A stretch of 64,000 nt of DNA. Origin: Streptomyces sp. NBC_00582 (GTDB taxonomy: Bacteria > Actinomycetota > Actinomycetes > Streptomycetales > Streptomycetaceae). Below are positions 1 to 8,689 of the stretch, one piece after another (positions within the stretch are counted from its first letter, which is position 1; each line of letters begins with the position of its first letter). The translations under genes were made by a program, and so were the position numbers. The notes under the pieces were generated by a model that was given only the letters and a program-made list of their open reading frames with translations, was not told the DNA's origin and did not search any database. Where the stretch lies: NCBI RefSeq assembly GCF_036345155.1, contig NZ_CP107772.1:7564001-7628000 (forward strand), read 5' to 3'.

Positions 1-2
1 CC

Positions 3-194
3 TACCTTCCGATGGCCAAGAGGCTCAAGAAGCACCTCTCCAGCCTGCCACTGGCGGAACCGTCGCCCCGAGAGACGAACGGCGAAGTCGTGGACGGCGA
101 AGTCGTGGAAGACCAAGAACCTTTCGCCCCAGCACACGCTGAAGAGCACGACGCGGACACCACTGCCGTCAAGCTGGAGGAACCTCAGTCATGA
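3..194 (+). CDS. C-terminal end of an unrecognised gene cut by the window edge
   Basis: The frame is open from the left edge to a TGA at 192-194. An in-frame ATG at 12 could be a start, but nothing upstream is visible, so this may be the tail of a longer protein. The visible part has a basic stretch (KRLKKH) followed by a strongly acidic tail with a repeated GEVV motif. Such low-complexity tails do not identify a family. No function is assigned. Confidence 0.35.
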   Translation, partial: YLPMAKRLKKHLSSLPLAEPSPRETNGEVVDGEVVEDQEPFAPAHAEEHDADTTAVKLEEPQS

Positions 195-241
195 CAAGGC
201 GAGCCCCGCGCGAGGGCTCGCTCGTCACCCCGCCTCGCCGA

Positions 242-880
242 TCACCGCGGCCCGCGAGACCCCGTCGGAGCACCAGACACCCGCGGCGGCGCCAGGGTGA
301 GGATCTCCCGGTCGAAGAAATCGTGGAACCCTTCGCCACGCTCATAAAGTGCGTCGAACCCGGCGTTCGTCTCCCGGATCAGTGAGCGGTCGGTGTACCG
401 GTTGGCTCCGGCCGCATTTCCGTCCTCGTCGTAAACGACCTCATACATGACCACATCGCCGAGAATCACTACTTCCGGAACCGGGCGACTCTGCTCGATG
501 TTCGAAATATCGTGAGCGTCGAGAACCTTGATGTCGTCACCCAGGTCCACGCGTACGCGCAGGACGAACAACTCCCACTGCACATACGGCGTGATCGGGA
601 ATTCCACGACGCGGAGGCGGCGGTGCGCGACCCCCAGATGCGACGCCCGGCGGAGTTCCTGGGCGTAGTCCTCGCGCCTCTCGTCGGCCAGGGACAGGGC
701 CCGCTCCCAGTCGCCGTCGGCGAAGGCCTCCCAGCTCGGGAAGCCACGCTCCTTGAAGTGCTGGCCGCGCTCGAGCTTGTTGAGGAAGCCGATACCGCTG
801 GTGTAGAGCCGGCCCAGGTCCGCGTGGTACGTCGGGCGGTCCAGGCGTTCGGAGGTGCCGCCGGGGATGGAGTCAAACAC
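242..880 (-). CDS. DUF6879-like protein of unknown function
   Basis: The 212-residue product starts with GTG at 880, overlapping the last 8 bases of the upstream gene, so the two are translationally coupled. The sequence is rich in aromatic and acidic residues, with DGDWERALSLADERRED near the first third and a C-terminal half built of short strand-like segments. It resembles the DUF6879 proteins common in Streptomyces next to small regulatory genes. No catalytic motif or membrane segment is visible, and the function is unknown. The family assignment is from recognition only. Confidence 0.7.
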   Translation of the reverse strand: MFDSIPGGTSERLDRPTYHADLGRLYTSGIGFLNKLERGQHFKERGFPSWEAFADGDWERALSLADERREDYAQELRRASHLGVAHRRLRVVEFPITPYVQWELFVLRVRVDLGDDIKVLDAHDISNIEQSRPVPEVVILGDVVMYEVVYDEDGNAAGANRYTDRSLIRETNAGFDALYERGEGFHDFFDREILTLAPPRVSGAPTGSRGPR

Positions 881-1142
881 TGGGGATGTCCGGCTTCGCC
901 GCGATGAGCATGTTCCTGGGGATGACCACGAGGCGTTCGTCCGACCCGATCGAGACCCCGTCGGGCAGCTTCCCGCCGAGTGACTGGGTGAGGTCCCGGC
1001 CGATGACGGCGATGTCGCCGTTGGCCAGCTCCCAGATGTCCGGGCAGTCTGGAGTTCCGGTTGTGATTCCGAGTTCCTGGGGTGTTTTTCCCAGACGCTG
1101 TTTGAAACCTGTGTCCGGGTCCGCTTCCCATGGCCTGGCCAT
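873..1142 (-). CDS. small conserved hypothetical protein, partner of the DUF6879-like gene
   Basis: An 89-residue protein starting with ATG at 1142. It has the pattern of a widespread Streptomyces small protein: a conserved start (MARPWEADPDTGF), a central DIWELANGDIAVIGRDLT segment and a C-terminal RLVVIPRNML segment. It has no transmembrane helix or signal peptide. Its end overlaps the GTG start of the downstream DUF6879-like gene, so the two form a coupled operon. It diverges from the gene at 1371, leaving 228 bases between them for promoters of both. The function is unknown. Confidence 0.65.
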   Translation of the reverse strand: MARPWEADPDTGFKQRLGKTPQELGITTGTPDCPDIWELANGDIAVIGRDLTQSLGGKLPDGVSIGSDERLVVIPRNMLIAAKPDIPSV

Positions 1143-1370
1143 TTCCGTCGCCCCCTCGATCGGTCAGGATGCCTCACTGTAACGTGCATCTTGCCCGCCT
1201 GACGATGTGTTGGATCCAGCACGCCGGGGTAATGGCGAGGATTGATTCCTCCTTGTCTCATGTCGCGCAGGACCGGAATGATATTGATCGGAAAGAAAAT
1301 CATGTCAACGACTGACAGGTGACACTTTTCATCTGTGCTGTCGGAAAATCGGGTGAACGGAGGGGCGGCT

Positions 1371-1781
1371 GTGGACTCGGAAGTGACCGTGCTCGCACAG
1401 AGCGCGGGGACCACCTTGGTGGCGTTGATGGCAACCGATGCCTGGCACCGTGTGCGCGACGGGGTCACCCAGCTCTGGCGCCGGACGCAACCCGAACGCG
1501 CCGAGACCGTCGCCGCCGAGTTGGAGGCCGGTCGCGAGGACGTGCTGGCCGCCGCGGCGGCGGACGACCAGGAGACCATGGACGAACTGCGCCTTCAGTG
1601 GCAGGGAATGGTGCGGCGGCTGCTCGTCGCCCGGCCCGCCGCCGTCGAGGAACTGCGCGCACTGCTGGACCGACTCGATCCCGACGGGGCGACCGTCCGA
1701 CAGATCAGTCAGCAGGCCACCGCGTCCGGTCAGGCCCGGGTCTACCAAGCGGGACGTGACCAGCACATCGCAGAGCGATGA
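1371..1781 (+). CDS. candidate NLR-partner effector with C-terminal amyloid-like motif
   Basis: The start is taken as the GTG at 1371; an in-frame ATG exists at 1335. The 136-residue product is almost wholly helical over residues 1-105, with a hydrophobic stretch near residues 8-24. Its C-terminus (residues 123-135) carries RVYQAGRDQHIAE. Nearly the same motif occurs at residues 14-26 of the next protein ([13 protein letters not shown]), with 9 of 13 positions identical. In bacteria, small effector proteins with a C-terminal amyloid signalling motif are paired with NLR-like ATPases carrying the motif at the N-terminus. By analogy the helical part would be the toxic, perhaps membrane-active, domain. 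The stop overlaps the downstream start (ATGA). The effector role is inference. Confidence 0.6.
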   Translation: MDSEVTVLAQSAGTTLVALMATDAWHRVRDGVTQLWRRTQPERAETVAAELEAGREDVLAAAAADDQETMDELRLQWQGMVRRLLVARPAAVEELRALLDRLDPDGATVRQISQQATASGQARVYQAGRDQHIAER

Positions 1782-3952
1782 CGGGCGGGACGGACGGCCA
1801 CGCCGAGGATCATGGACGGGTCTACCAGTCGCGGGGCGACCAGCACATCACCGAGCACCACCACTACGGCGGGGACGGGCCGGAGCACGGCGGACCGGAC
1901 TCGGTACGCCGCCCGGCGGTCGGCCGGGCCCCCGTCGCGCTGCGCGACCGCAGCGAGGTGATGGAACGCCTGCGGGCAAGCGTCGAGGCGGAGCGTGGCG
2001 GTCAGGTCTACGTGCTGTACGGCATGGGCGGCTCGGGCAAGACGGCGGTCGCCTGCGCCCTCTTCCAGGAGGTGACCCGAGAACGGCGCCGGGTGGGCCT
2101 GTGGGTCAACGCCTCCGACCGTGCGAGTCTGCGCGCCGGCATGCTCGCCGTCGCCGCCGACCGAGGGGCGGGCGACGGTGAGCTGCTCGCCGCACGCAAC
2201 GGCCTCAGACCCGCCGCCGATCTCGTCTGGACGTATCTCGACCGTTCCGCCGAACCCTGGTTACTGGTTCTGGACAACACCGACGAGCCGGAGATCCTGC
2301 GGGACGGCGACTGGCTGCGCACCAGCCCGGGCGGCACCGTCCTGGTGACCACCCGGCGCGCGGCCGCCCGATGGTGGCCGGGCGCCGAGCTGCAGTACAT
2401 CGGCGTACTGCCCCGCGAGGACGCAGCGCTCGTGCTGCGCGATCTCGCACCGCACAGCGGTACGACGGAGCAGGCGGCGCGGGTCGCGGACCGGCTCGGG
2501 CGGCTGCCCCTCGCCCTCACCCTGGCGGGCGGCTTCCTTTCCCACCAGGTCATCGACCCCTGGACGATGGACGCCTACGGGGACCAGCTCGACGGAGACG
2601 AACGGGTCCAGCTGATCGACCGGGGAGCCGACGCGCTGTCCGAAGCGGACCCCCGGCATCTGGTCGGCCTGACCTGGCAGCTGACCCTCGACGCGTTCGA
2701 AGTGCGCGGGCTGCCCGAAGCGGCGACTCTGCTCAGACTGCTGGCCCGGTTCGCCGCCGAGCCGCTGCCGCTGACTCTGCTCAACCACACCGACATCGGC
2801 GCCGTACTGTCCCGTGCCCGCACCGAGACAGCCCTCAGAGCCCTCCTCGACCAGTCCCTGTCCGAGCTGGTCGACGCCGCCGGCGCCCGCTGCGTACAGA
2901 GTCACGGCATCCTGCTCGACAGCGTCGCGGCGGCAACCCCCACGGACCTGGTGCCCGCCCTCGACACGACAGCGGTCCGGCTGCTCGACGCTGCCGTGCC
3001 CGCCGTACCCGACGCGGGGCCGCACGATCCGCGACTGCGCCTGCTGGTACCTCACGCGCTGGCCCTGCTGGGACACATCGGCGGGTCGTCCGCCGCTGAC
3101 GCCCTGGCCGTCGCGACGCGGCTGTCGGTGGCTCTGCACCGGACCGGTGACTACCTCTCCGCCTGGGAGACCGCCCGAACCGCGGCGGACCTCGCACAGC
3201 GACTCCTCGGCGCGGACCACCGTACGGTCCTCGCCGCCCGCTCCAGGGCGGGGCGGGCACTGTTCCGGCTGGGCAGGTACGCCGAAGCCGAAGCAGCGCT
3301 CCGCGCGGTCAGGGACGCCCAGGAGCGCCTGTTCGGCGCCGGCGACACCGACACCACGGACAGCGGCTACGGCCTCCAGCTCGTGATGGCGAACCTCGGC
3401 AGACGCGAGGAATCCGTCGCGCTGCTCCGCGACACCATCGCCGGGCGGTGCTCGACGCTGGGCCCCACGCATCCGCTGACCCTACGGGCCCGCGCCAGCC
3501 TGCTGGAGATGCTGCCCGCCGCCGAAGTGGTCACGGAGGAAGGCGGCACACTGCTCACGCTGCCGTCGGAATGCGATCGGTCCCTCGGTCCCGACCACAC
3601 AGTGACACTGGGCGCCCGACACAACCACGCGTGGGCGCTGTACCTCCTGGGCCGCTTCGGCGAGGCAGACCGTGAGATCCGGCGGGTCGCCGAGACGTAT
3701 GTGCGGCGCTTCGGGCCCGAGTACCCGATCGTGCTCGCGGCCCGGCAACTCCTCTCCCGAACCCGGGCCGCGCTCGGACACGTGGCGGAGGGGATCGAGC
3801 TGATGACCGATGTCGTTGCACGGCGGGAACGCGACCTGGGCCCCGAGCACCCCTTCACGGTCGCGAGCCGTCAGTTGCTGGAGGAGTACCGATCGGGTCG
3901 ATGGCGCCCGCCGCAACCCCCTGGTGGCCTCAGTAGTGGTAGCGGGCCTTGA
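1778..3952 (+). CDS. STAND (NB-ARC) ATPase with TPR repeats, NLR-like sensor
   Basis: A 724-residue protein with NLR-like architecture. Residues 14-28 hold the motif shared with the upstream protein. Residues 50-330 form an NB-ARC/STAND ATPase with Walker A GMGGSGKT (82-89) and Walker B LLVLDN (162-167), followed by a TTRR sensor-type motif near 191. Residues about 450-700 are tetratricopeptide-like repeats, a usual ligand-sensing region. In known systems ligand binding causes oligomerisation, and the N-terminal motif then templates the effector. Leu162 is encoded by TTA, so translation should depend on the bldA tRNA. The gene overlaps its partner by 4 bases. Its 3' end overlaps the convergent yoeB gene by 23 bases. 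Confidence 0.85.
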   Translation: MTGGTDGHAEDHGRVYQSRGDQHITEHHHYGGDGPEHGGPDSVRRPAVGRAPVALRDRSEVMERLRASVEAERGGQVYVLYGMGGSGKTAVACALFQEVTRERRRVGLWVNASDRASLRAGMLAVAADRGAGDGELLAARNGLRPAADLVWTYLDRSAEPWLLVLDNTDEPEILRDGDWLRTSPGGTVLVTTRRAAARWWPGAELQYIGVLPREDAALVLRDLAPHSGTTEQAARVADRLGRLPLALTLAGGFLSHQVIDPWTMDAYGDQLDGDERVQLIDRGADALSEADPRHLVGLTWQLTLDAFEVRGLPEAATLLRLLARFAAEPLPLTLLNHTDIGAVLSRARTETALRALLDQSLSELVDAAGARCVQSHGILLDSVAAATPTDLVPALDTTAVRLLDAAVPAVPDAGPHDPRLRLLVPHALALLGHIGGSSAADALAVATRLSVALHRTGDYLSAWETARTAADLAQRLLGADHRTVLAARSRAGRALFRLGRYAEAEAALRAVRDAQERLFGAGDTDTTDSGYGLQLVMANLGRREESVALLRDTIAGRCSTLGPTHPLTLRARASLLEMLPAAEVVTEEGGTLLTLPSECDRSLGPDHTVTLGARHNHAWALYLLGRFGEADREIRRVAETYVRRFGPEYPIVLAARQLLSRTRAALGHVAEGIELMTDVVARRERDLGPEHPFTVASRQLLEEYRSGRWRPPQPPGGLSSGSGP

Positions 3953-4187
3953 GGATCTTGACTTCCTTCTCGTCCACCCGGTAGACGAGCCGGTGCTCGT
4001 CGTCGATCCGGCGTGACCAGTAGCCGGACAGGTCGCCCTTCAGGGGCTCCGGCTTGCCGATGCCGGTGAAAGGGGTGCGCTGGATCTCGGCGATCAGGCG
4101 GGTGATCCTGCGAGCCATGGCGCGGTCCGAGCCGAGCCAGAACAGGAAGTCCTCCCATCCGGCCGGGTCGAAGTGGACACTTCTCAC
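3930..4187 (-). CDS. yoeB: YoeB/Txe-family mRNA interferase toxin
   Basis: An 85-residue protein of normal length for YoeB. It matches the family along its length: the start ([13 protein letters not shown]), the middle ([21 protein letters not shown]) and the end with the typical HRLVYRV strand and a C-terminal YHY. The WSRRI and HRLVY segments and the terminal His-Tyr correspond to the active-site region of YoeB ribonucleases, which cut mRNA on the ribosome. It is downstream of and overlaps (ATGA) the antitoxin gene, the standard order for this pair. Its 3' end runs 23 bases into the end of the convergent STAND gene. Confidence 0.93.
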   Translation of the reverse strand: MRSVHFDPAGWEDFLFWLGSDRAMARRITRLIAEIQRTPFTGIGKPEPLKGDLSGYWSRRIDDEHRLVYRVDEKEVKILKARYHY

Positions 4188-4456
4188 CCGTCACCCGCCA
4201 GCTCTTCCAGCTCGGCCATCGTCTTGGTGATCACGGCCTCGCCGGCCCTGTCCCGTGCGACGGCTTCCATGAGACTGCGCGCGTTGGCGGGAGAGCGCAG
4301 CAGGTAGACGGTCTCCTGCCAAGAGTCGTAGTCCTCGGCGGACATCAGCACGGCGTCGCCGCTCTTGGAGCTGATGCGTACGGGGGTGTGGTCGTCGTTG
4401 ACGCGCTTGATGAGGGGAAAGAGGTCCTTGCGGGCCTCGCTGGCGCTTATGGTCAT
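4184..4456 (-). CDS. yefM: YefM/Phd-family antitoxin
   Basis: A 90-residue antitoxin starting [16 protein letters not shown], the usual N-terminal DNA-binding signature of YefM/Phd proteins, followed by the [14 protein letters not shown] strand region and a C-terminal helical arm that would neutralise the toxin. The ATG at 4456 was chosen because it gives the canonical family start; a longer open frame upstream has no family similarity. It binds its toxin partner and, in known pairs, represses its own operon. Four GGTAC repeats directly upstream (4477-4518) are the likely operator. Confidence 0.93.
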   Translation of the reverse strand: MTISASEARKDLFPLIKRVNDDHTPVRISSKSGDAVLMSAEDYDSWQETVYLLRSPANARSLMEAVARDRAGEAVITKTMAELEELAGDG

Positions 4457-4476
4457 CTGCGGCACCCTCTCCTGCC

Positions 4477-4518
4477 GGTACGGGAAAACGGTACTGGAAT
4501 GGTACGACATTCTGGTAC
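4477..4518 (-). promoter_or_regulatory. GGTAC repeat array, probable YefM-YoeB operator
   Basis: GGTAC occurs four times in 42 bases, starting at 4477, 4490, 4501 and 4514, giving spacings of 13, 11 and 13 bases. The core GTAC is self-complementary, so each copy can be a half-site read on either strand. The array begins 21 bases upstream of the antitoxin start, where the promoter would be. YefM/Phd antitoxins bind short palindromic sites there and repress cooperatively with the toxin. The repeats are seen directly; the operator role is inferred. Confidence 0.6.
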
Positions 4519-4801
4519 GGGTTGCGCGGTGGAATGTCCTTGGCAGTCCCGGTCTGATTCCGGTGGCCAGGGGTGCGAAGGGCGCCGGTTGATCGATCGG
4601 TATGAAGGCGGGTATACAGCGCAAGGGGGAGCAAGCGTCTGCCCAGGCGGCCGGACGCCTCCGGTGCGGGGGCGGCGGCCCGCTTTCGCCGTGGTCGGTC
4701 GGCTTCGCTGTCCCCGTTGGTCGGCCGGACAAGCGGCGGACATTCCGCACGATCGAGGACGAGCGGTGGCGGAGGCCACCAGATGGAGAGCGTGACCGAT
4801 A
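4519..4801. other. intergenic region between yefM and pglY
   Basis: This is the rest of the 345-base divergent gap between the antitoxin start and pglY. No credible gene is seen; open frames here are shadows with no family pattern. The pglY promoter must lie here or further upstream. A GGAGAG sequence about 11 bases before the pglY ATG is a reasonable ribosome binding site. Confidence 0.5.
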
Positions 4802-7800
4802 ATGGCCCAGCAGCCGCCCCTTCTCCGCGATGTCATCGACATCAAGGAGTCCATCTCCACCTCGGACTTCGTGCTGTCCCTCGCCGAGGCCACGACGCCC
4901 GAGGGCGCTCAGAACGCGCTCAGGGACTACGTCGTCACCGAGCGGCTGCTGGAGAACTTCGACGAGTCGCTGGCCCTGATCAAGTCCTCGCTCGACGGGC
5001 ACCGCTCCAAGGCCGCGTATCTCCACGGCTCGTTCGGTTCCGGTAAGTCGCACTTCATGGCCGTGCTGTACGCGCTGCTCAGCGGCGACCCGGCCGCCCG
5101 TGCCCGTACCGAGTTCGACCCGGTGCTGACCAAGCACGAGTGGCTGACCACGGACGGCAAGAGGTTCCTGCTCGTGCCGTACCACATGCTCGGCGCGAAG
5201 GCCCTCGAACAGCGGGTCCTTGGCGGGTACGTCACGCACGTCAAGAAGCTGCACCCCGACGCCCCGACCCCGCAGGTGTACCGGACCGACTCCCTCTTCG
5301 CCGACATCCGGGCCAACCGTGCCACCTACGGTGACGAGGCGGTCGTCCGTGGCCTGGGCGGCGGCGACGCCGGCGACGGGGAAACGGACGAGTGGGGTGA
5401 GGGCTTCGCCTGGACCCCGCAGCTCCTCGACACCGCCCTCGCCGCCGAGGAGAACCACGAGGGGGGCACCCCGCTCAACCTCCGTAATCCCTCCACCCCG
5501 GCCGAACTGCGCGCCAAGCTCGTCAACGACGCCAGCACCAACCTCTTCCCCGGCTTCGCCAAGAACGCCGCCGAGAACGAGCACGGCTTCATCTCCCTGG
5601 ACGCCGGTCTGTCGGTCATCGCCGAGCACGCCAAATCGCTCGGCTACGACGGCCTGATCCTGTTCCTGGACGAGTTGATCCTCTGGCTCGCGACCCTGAT
5701 CCACGAGCAGAAGTTCGTGGCCCGCGAGGCCAGCAAGATCACGAACTTCGTGGAGGGCGGCGACGCCCGACGCGCCATCCCTGTCGTGTCGTTCATCGCC
5801 CGCCAGCGCGACCTGCGTGAACTCGTCGGCGAAGAGGTGTCCGGGGCGGCGGAGGCCTCCATCCAGGACACCCTGAACCTGGCCTCCGGCCGCTTCGACA
5901 AGATCACCCTGGAGGACCGCAACCTCCCGCAGATCGCTCACGCGCGCATCCTCAAGCCGAAGGACGCCGAGGCGGAACGGCTCGTCGACGCGGCCTTCGA
6001 GCAGACCAAGCGGGTCGGCACCCAGGTCTGGGACACCCTCCTGGGCTCGGAGAAGGGCACGACCGGTGCGGACGCGGAGTCGTTCCGGCTGACCTACCCG
6101 TTCTCGCCGGCGTTCATGGACACCCTCGTCCACATCTCGTCCGCTCTGCAGCGCTCCCGCACCGGTCTGAAGCTGATGGGCGAACTCCTCGCCGACCACC
6201 GGGGCGAGCTCCGGCTCGGGCAGCTCATCCCCGTCGGCGACCTCTACCCGGTGATCGCCAAGGGCGGGGACAAGCCGTTCACCGACAGCCTGAAGGTCGT
6301 CTTCGAGGCCGCCGACAAGCTGTACAAGACCAAGCTCCGTCCGTACCTGCTCAGCTCGTACGACATCACCGAGGACGACGTCGAGCAGTACGTCAACCGG
6401 CCTGAGTCCCTCACCGACCCGCAGCGCGCCAACCGCTGCCGCATGTTCGTCGGCGACAACCGGCTCGTGTGCACCCTGCTGCTGTCCGCGCTCGCGCCCA
6501 GCGTGCCCGCTCTGGCCGAGCTGACCATCCGGCGGCTCGGCGCGCTCAACCACGGGTCCGTCCTGGCGCCGATTCCGGGCGCCGAGGTCGGCATCATCAA
6601 GAACAAGGTCGCCGAGTGGGCGGCCAGGTTCCCCGAGATCAAGGAGACCGGAACCGACGCCAACCCCGGTGTACGGCTGGAGCTGTCCGGCGTCGACGTG
6701 GACTCCGTCATCGCCAACGCCCAGGTCAACGACAACCCCGGCAACCGGGTCGCCCTCGCCCGGCGCCTGCTGTCCGAGGAACTGGGCGTCGAGCACGGTC
6801 AGTTGAGCGACCAGCTCAGCTTCACCTGGCGCGGCACCGCCCGCACCGCCGAGATCGTCTTCGGGAACGTCGCCGACGAGGACGAGCTGCCGGACCATGA
6901 CCTGATGCCGCAGGAGGAGGGGCACTGGCGCATCGCCATAGACCTCCCCTTCGACGAGGGCGAGTGGGGCCCGGTCGAGGACGTCAACCGCATCCGGCGG
7001 CTGCGCGAGCGCCAGCAGGGCGAGCGGTCCCGTGTCGTCGCCTGGCTGCCCGCCCATCTGTCCGCACAGCGCTTCGCCGACTTCCGGCGGCTCGTCGTCA
7101 TCGACAAGGCCCTCGCCGACGAGCACCGCTTCGACACCCAGTACGCCGGCCACCTCAACGCCGACAACCGCAGCCGCGCCAAGGGCCTCCTCGAAACCCA
7201 GCGGGAGGCCCTGCTCAAGCAGGTAAAGGGCGCCTTCAAGCAGGCGTACGGCCTTGCCCAGAAGCAGGCCGCGGACGTCGTACCGGACTTCGACGACCAC
7301 CTCGTCGCGCTGCCCGACGTGGACGGCCTCACCCTGTCCCTCGGGCAGAGCCTGCACGACGGCATCCGGCATGTCGCGGGCAAGCTGCTCGTCCATCAGT
7401 ACCCGGCGCACCCCGATCTCGACCCCGACGGCACCGGCATCGCAGTCAAGTCCACGGACACGAAGAAGGTGTTCGTCCATATCCGAGCCGCAGCGGAGGC
7501 GCGCGACGGTCGGGTGGAGGTGCCGGCCGCCGACCGCAGGCTCATGCAGCGGATCGCCGGGCCCCTGCGGCTCGGGCAGCAGAAGGAGGCGTACTTCGAG
7601 CTGTCCCGTTACTGGGCCGACCACTTCCGACAGCTTGCCAGCGCCCAGGGCGTCACGGGTGACCTGTCCCTGATCACCCTGACCGACTGGACGGACAGGC
7701 CCGACCCGCGCGGCCTGCCGGACTTCCTCGCCCGGCTCGTCGTCGCCGGCTTCGCCGAGATGGACGACCGGGTGTGGGTGCGCGGCGGTACCGTACTCGA

Positions 7801-8689
7801 CCCGGCGCCCGAACTGTCCGCGATCAGGGACCACGACGCGCTGCGCAGCCAGCCGCTGCCTGCCGAGTCCGACTGGGACACAGCACGGCAGCGCTTCGAG
7901 ACGATCTTCGGACAGAAGGCGCCCGCCCTGCGGCGCGGCCGGATGGTCAACCAGTTCGCCCGTCAGATCATCGAGGCCGGCCGCGCCCACCGGGACCACA
8001 CGGCCGACCTCGTGCACCAGCTGGAGGCCCACGCCTCCTTCCTCGGCCTGGACCAGACCGCCGACACCGGACGGCTCGCCCTCGCCCGCCGCTCCCTGCA
8101 ACTGCTGGACGCGCTCACGGCGGAGGCCGGCAAGGGTGCCGCCGGGGCGAAGAAGACCGTGGAGGCCCTCGCCTCCTTCGACCTCGGAGAGACCAGCGCC
8201 GACCGGTACGGGACCTCCATCAAGCAGGCTCGCAGCGTCGCTGAGGCCCTCGCCTCCGCGCCGTGGGGCACGCTGGAACTCGCCGAGGGACGCGGCCCCG
8301 AGGGCGCGGCACTACTCGACTCGCTGCGCAACGTGGCCCGCGACGACCAGCGCACCGCCGACCTGCGCGACGCCCTGACGCGCACCCAGCGCGAGGTCGT
8401 CGCCCTGGTGAAGCGCAGCCAGGCCGCCGCCACGCCGCCGCCTCCTGTCGCGCCCCTGCCCACGGCCGACGACCTGTCCCTCAACACACCCACCAGCGAC
8501 CCGCGCATCCCCTACACCCCGCAGGAGTCACCCACACCGGCCTCCTCCGGCAGCGGCACCGCGCGGACGTCCGGTGGCCGCCGTACGACCGCGGCGCGGG
8601 CCGCCGCCGATCTCCAGGCGGAGTTGTCCGAGCTGGCCGCACGTCTCCCCGACGCGACCATCGAGATCACCTGGAAGGTCGTCGAATGA
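4802..8689 (+). CDS. pglY: PglY, BREX type 2 ATPase
   Basis: A 1295-residue protein matching PglY in length and position. The P-loop GSFGSGKSH is at residues 76-84, after an N-terminal region ([19 protein letters not shown]) typical of PglY/BrxC proteins. A hydrophobic Walker B-like segment ([12 protein letters not shown]) follows near residue 285. The C-terminal third is helical, with a low-complexity Pro/Thr/Ser linker before a final short domain. PglY is the large AAA-type ATPase of the phage growth limitation (BREX type 2) system and works with PglZ in restricting phage. Its stop overlaps the pglZ start (ATGA). Confidence 0.93.
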   Translation: MAQQPPLLRDVIDIKESISTSDFVLSLAEATTPEGAQNALRDYVVTERLLENFDESLALIKSSLDGHRSKAAYLHGSFGSGKSHFMAVLYALLSGDPAARARTEFDPVLTKHEWLTTDGKRFLLVPYHMLGAKALEQRVLGGYVTHVKKLHPDAPTPQVYRTDSLFADIRANRATYGDEAVVRGLGGGDAGDGETDEWGEGFAWTPQLLDTALAAEENHEGGTPLNLRNPSTPAELRAKLVNDASTNLFPGFAKNAAENEHGFISLDAGLSVIAEHAKSLGYDGLILFLDELILWLATLIHEQKFVAREASKITNFVEGGDARRAIPVVSFIARQRDLRELVGEEVSGAAEASIQDTLNLASGRFDKITLEDRNLPQIAHARILKPKDAEAERLVDAAFEQTKRVGTQVWDTLLGSEKGTTGADAESFRLTYPFSPAFMDTLVHISSALQRSRTGLKLMGELLADHRGELRLGQLIPVGDLYPVIAKGGDKPFTDSLKVVFEAADKLYKTKLRPYLLSSYDITEDDVEQYVNRPESLTDPQRANRCRMFVGDNRLVCTLLLSALAPSVPALAELTIRRLGALNHGSVLAPIPGAEVGIIKNKVAEWAARFPEIKETGTDANPGVRLELSGVDVDSVIANAQVNDNPGNRVALARRLLSEELGVEHGQLSDQLSFTWRGTARTAEIVFGNVADEDELPDHDLMPQEEGHWRIAIDLPFDEGEWGPVEDVNRIRRLRERQQGERSRVVAWLPAHLSAQRFADFRRLVVIDKALADEHRFDTQYAGHLNADNRSRAKGLLETQREALLKQVKGAFKQAYGLAQKQAADVVPDFDDHLVALPDVDGLTLSLGQSLHDGIRHVAGKLLVHQYPAHPDLDPDGTGIAVKSTDTKKVFVHIRAAAEARDGRVEVPAADRRLMQRIAGPLRLGQQKEAYFELSRYWADHFRQLASAQGVTGDLSLITLTDWTDRPDPRGLPDFLARLVVAGFAEMDDRVWVRGGTVLDPAPELSAIRDHDALRSQPLPAESDWDTARQRFETIFGQKAPALRRGRMVNQFARQIIEAGRAHRDHTADLVHQLEAHASFLGLDQTADTGRLALARRSLQLLDALTAEAGKGAAGAKKTVEALASFDLGETSADRYGTSIKQARSVAEALASAPWGTLELAEGRGPEGAALLDSLRNVARDDQRTADLRDALTRTQREVVALVKRSQAAATPPPPVAPLPTADDLSLNTPTSDPRIPYTPQESPTPASSGSGTARTSGGRRTTAARAAADLQAELSELAARLPDATIEITWKVVE

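Noticed and set aside
191..385. A 64-residue plus-strand open frame starting in the stop of the edge gene (ATGA).
   Set aside because: It is Arg/Pro-rich, mostly lies antisense to the end of the DUF6879-like gene and has no family pattern. The ATGA is probably chance.
4184..8101. A 1305-residue minus-strand open frame across pglY.
   Set aside because: It is the antisense shadow of pglY, typical of GC-rich DNA. Only its last 90 codons, the YefM antitoxin, are real.
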